NCBI GenBank assembly: GCA_002482405.1
Contig: DLFX01000077.1
Span: 3,638 to 11,333, forward strand
From: Firmicutes bacterium UBA7709
GTDB lineage: Bacteria > Bacillota_A > Clostridia > Peptostreptococcales > Anaerovoracaceae
Reading direction: 5' to 3'
DNA length: 7,696 nt
The first letter of the stretch is position 1. Every line of letters starts with the position of its first letter. Shown in pieces: positions 7,358 through 7,696 of the stretch. The position numbers and the translations under genes are program-made. The notes under the pieces were generated by a model. That model was not told the DNA's origin. It saw only the letters and a list, made by a program, of their open reading frames with translations, and searched no databases.

Positions 7358-7434
7358 GATTAATGTTTACCTCCTGAAAGTATCACTATCTCCTCTATCT
7401 TTTTTAAACTCATTCGTAATATGTAATATAAACT

Positions 7435-7450
7435 TGCATGTTCTGTGCCA
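7435..7450 (-). promoter_or_regulatory. Sigma-54 (RpoN) -24/-12 promoter for the decarboxylase
   Basis: The minus strand reads TGGCACAGAACATGCA. Against the sigma-54 consensus TGGCACG-N4-TTGCW it keeps the full TGGCAC, the TGCA end and the exact GG-to-GC spacing, differing at one base in each element. Transcription would start near 7425 and leave a leader of about 68 nt. An alternative sigma-A reading (TTGGCA with TATATT 15 bp on, or TATTAC 17 bp on) overlaps the same bases and is weaker. Confidence 0.6.
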
Positions 7451-7536
7451 ATCATATTTGCATAACAAAAAGTGGCTTTTCGCCGCGTTTGTGCGACGGA
7501 ATTTCTTGAGATTTGAACTTTTTAACAGAAAAGATC

Positions 7537-7571
7537 GGCAGAAAATTTTGCACCCCGCAAAATTTTCTGCC
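7537..7571. promoter_or_regulatory. Perfect 15-bp inverted repeat, candidate activator binding site
   Basis: GGCAGAAAATTTTGC (7537-7551) and GCAAAATTTTCTGCC (7557-7571) are exact inverted copies around a 5-base ACCCC spacer. Neither strand has a T-run directly after it, so it is not a simple terminator. It lies roughly 90-135 bp upstream of the sigma-54 element, the usual position of enhancer sites. Each arm contains AAAATTTT. A smaller palindrome (CTTGAGTCAAG, 7574-7584) adjoins it. Confidence 0.55.
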
Positions 7572-7608
7572 CCCTTGAGTCAAGTATTCCATCCTTCTTT
7601 GGGCGTTC

Positions 7609-7642
7609 AAAAAAAAGAGAAACCCCCGCTTCGCGAGGGGTT
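7609..7642 (-). terminator. Rho-independent terminator for a gene entering from the right
   Basis: On the minus strand AACCCCTCGC pairs with GCGGGGGTT across a GAA loop, with one bulged T, followed by TCTC and eight Ts (7616-7609). No gene within the window needs it, so it probably ends a leftward-transcribed gene just beyond the right edge and insulates the decarboxylase control region. Confidence 0.75.
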
Positions 7643-7654
7643 CAGACTGTAGAC

Positions 7655-7695
7655 AAAGTAGCAGATGCAAATGCCAACTGCTGCTTTTTCTTTTA
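7655..7695 (+). terminator. Possible plus-strand terminator hairpin at the right edge
   Basis: AAAGTAGCAG (7655-7664) pairs with CTGCTGCTTT (7678-7687) with a single G-T wobble and a 13-base loop, and TTCTTTT follows. No plus-strand gene precedes it, so its purpose is unclear; it may instead be part of a repeated intergenic element cut by the window edge. Confidence 0.35.
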
Positions 7696-7696
7696 T

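Larger units (their letters stand above)
7358..7696. other. Gene-free control region upstream of the decarboxylase
   Basis: No coding sequence is convincing on either strand: the short open frames here cross the inverted repeat and the terminator hairpins and have no family-like content. The region holds, from left to right, the decarboxylase ribosome binding site and leader, the sigma-54 element, an AT-rich spacer, the 15-bp inverted repeat and two terminator-like hairpins. Confidence 0.7.

Noticed and set aside
7537..7571. Inverted repeat as a rho-independent terminator
   Set aside because: Neither strand has a T-run after the stem, and a good terminator already lies just upstream at 7609-7642.
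7452..7670. Short open frames on both strands upstream of the decarboxylase
   Set aside because: They run through the perfect inverted repeat and the terminator hairpins and have no ribosome binding site.

Overview
The window looks like part of the chromosome of an anaerobic Clostridia-type Firmicute that lives on amino acids. Three things point there: strong GGAGG-type ribosome binding sites and simple hairpin-plus-T-run terminators; a short (482-residue) fold-type-I Orn/Lys/Arg decarboxylase of the Firmicutes kind; and a threonine-to-glycine operon next to remnants of a peptidase and an amino-acid permease. No RNA genes, CRISPR arrays, transposases or phage genes were seen.

Layout. (1) 1-626, minus: the N-terminal third or so of a cardiolipin synthase, cut by the left window edge. 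(2) 627-855: a divergent control region with an extended -10 promoter on each strand and an imperfect ~40-bp tandem repeat in the leader of the next gene. (3) 856-2367, plus: an intact DUF1846 protein of unknown function. (4) 2392-2446: a strong hairpin that serves both strands between convergent genes. (5) 4696 down to 2453, minus: the two-gene operon tdh-kbl, which converts L-threonine to glycine and acetyl-CoA. (6) 4838-5908: a belt of gene debris, with the C-terminal piece of an M20 amidohydrolase carrying an internal deletion, an apparently intact AT-rich 123-residue gene with a predicted roadblock-like fold, and a start-less open frame that joins what look like short pieces of an amino-acid permease and of formate-tetrahydrofolate ligase. 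(7) 7357 down to 5909, minus: the Orn/Lys/Arg decarboxylase. (8) 7358-7696: a gene-free control region with a very good sigma-54 (-24/-12) promoter match pointing at the decarboxylase, a perfect 15-bp inverted repeat about 100 bp upstream of it where an enhancer-binding activator would sit, and terminator hairpins at the far right.

How the genes fit together (inference). The minus-strand block from 7450 to 2453 looks like an amino-acid catabolism neighbourhood that has partly decayed: decarboxylation of a basic amino acid, threonine breakdown to glycine, and traces of peptide hydrolysis, amino-acid uptake and one-carbon metabolism. The sigma-54 architecture upstream of the decarboxylase is the most testable new observation. 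The roadblock-like orphan stranded among the pseudogenes is the most unusual protein.
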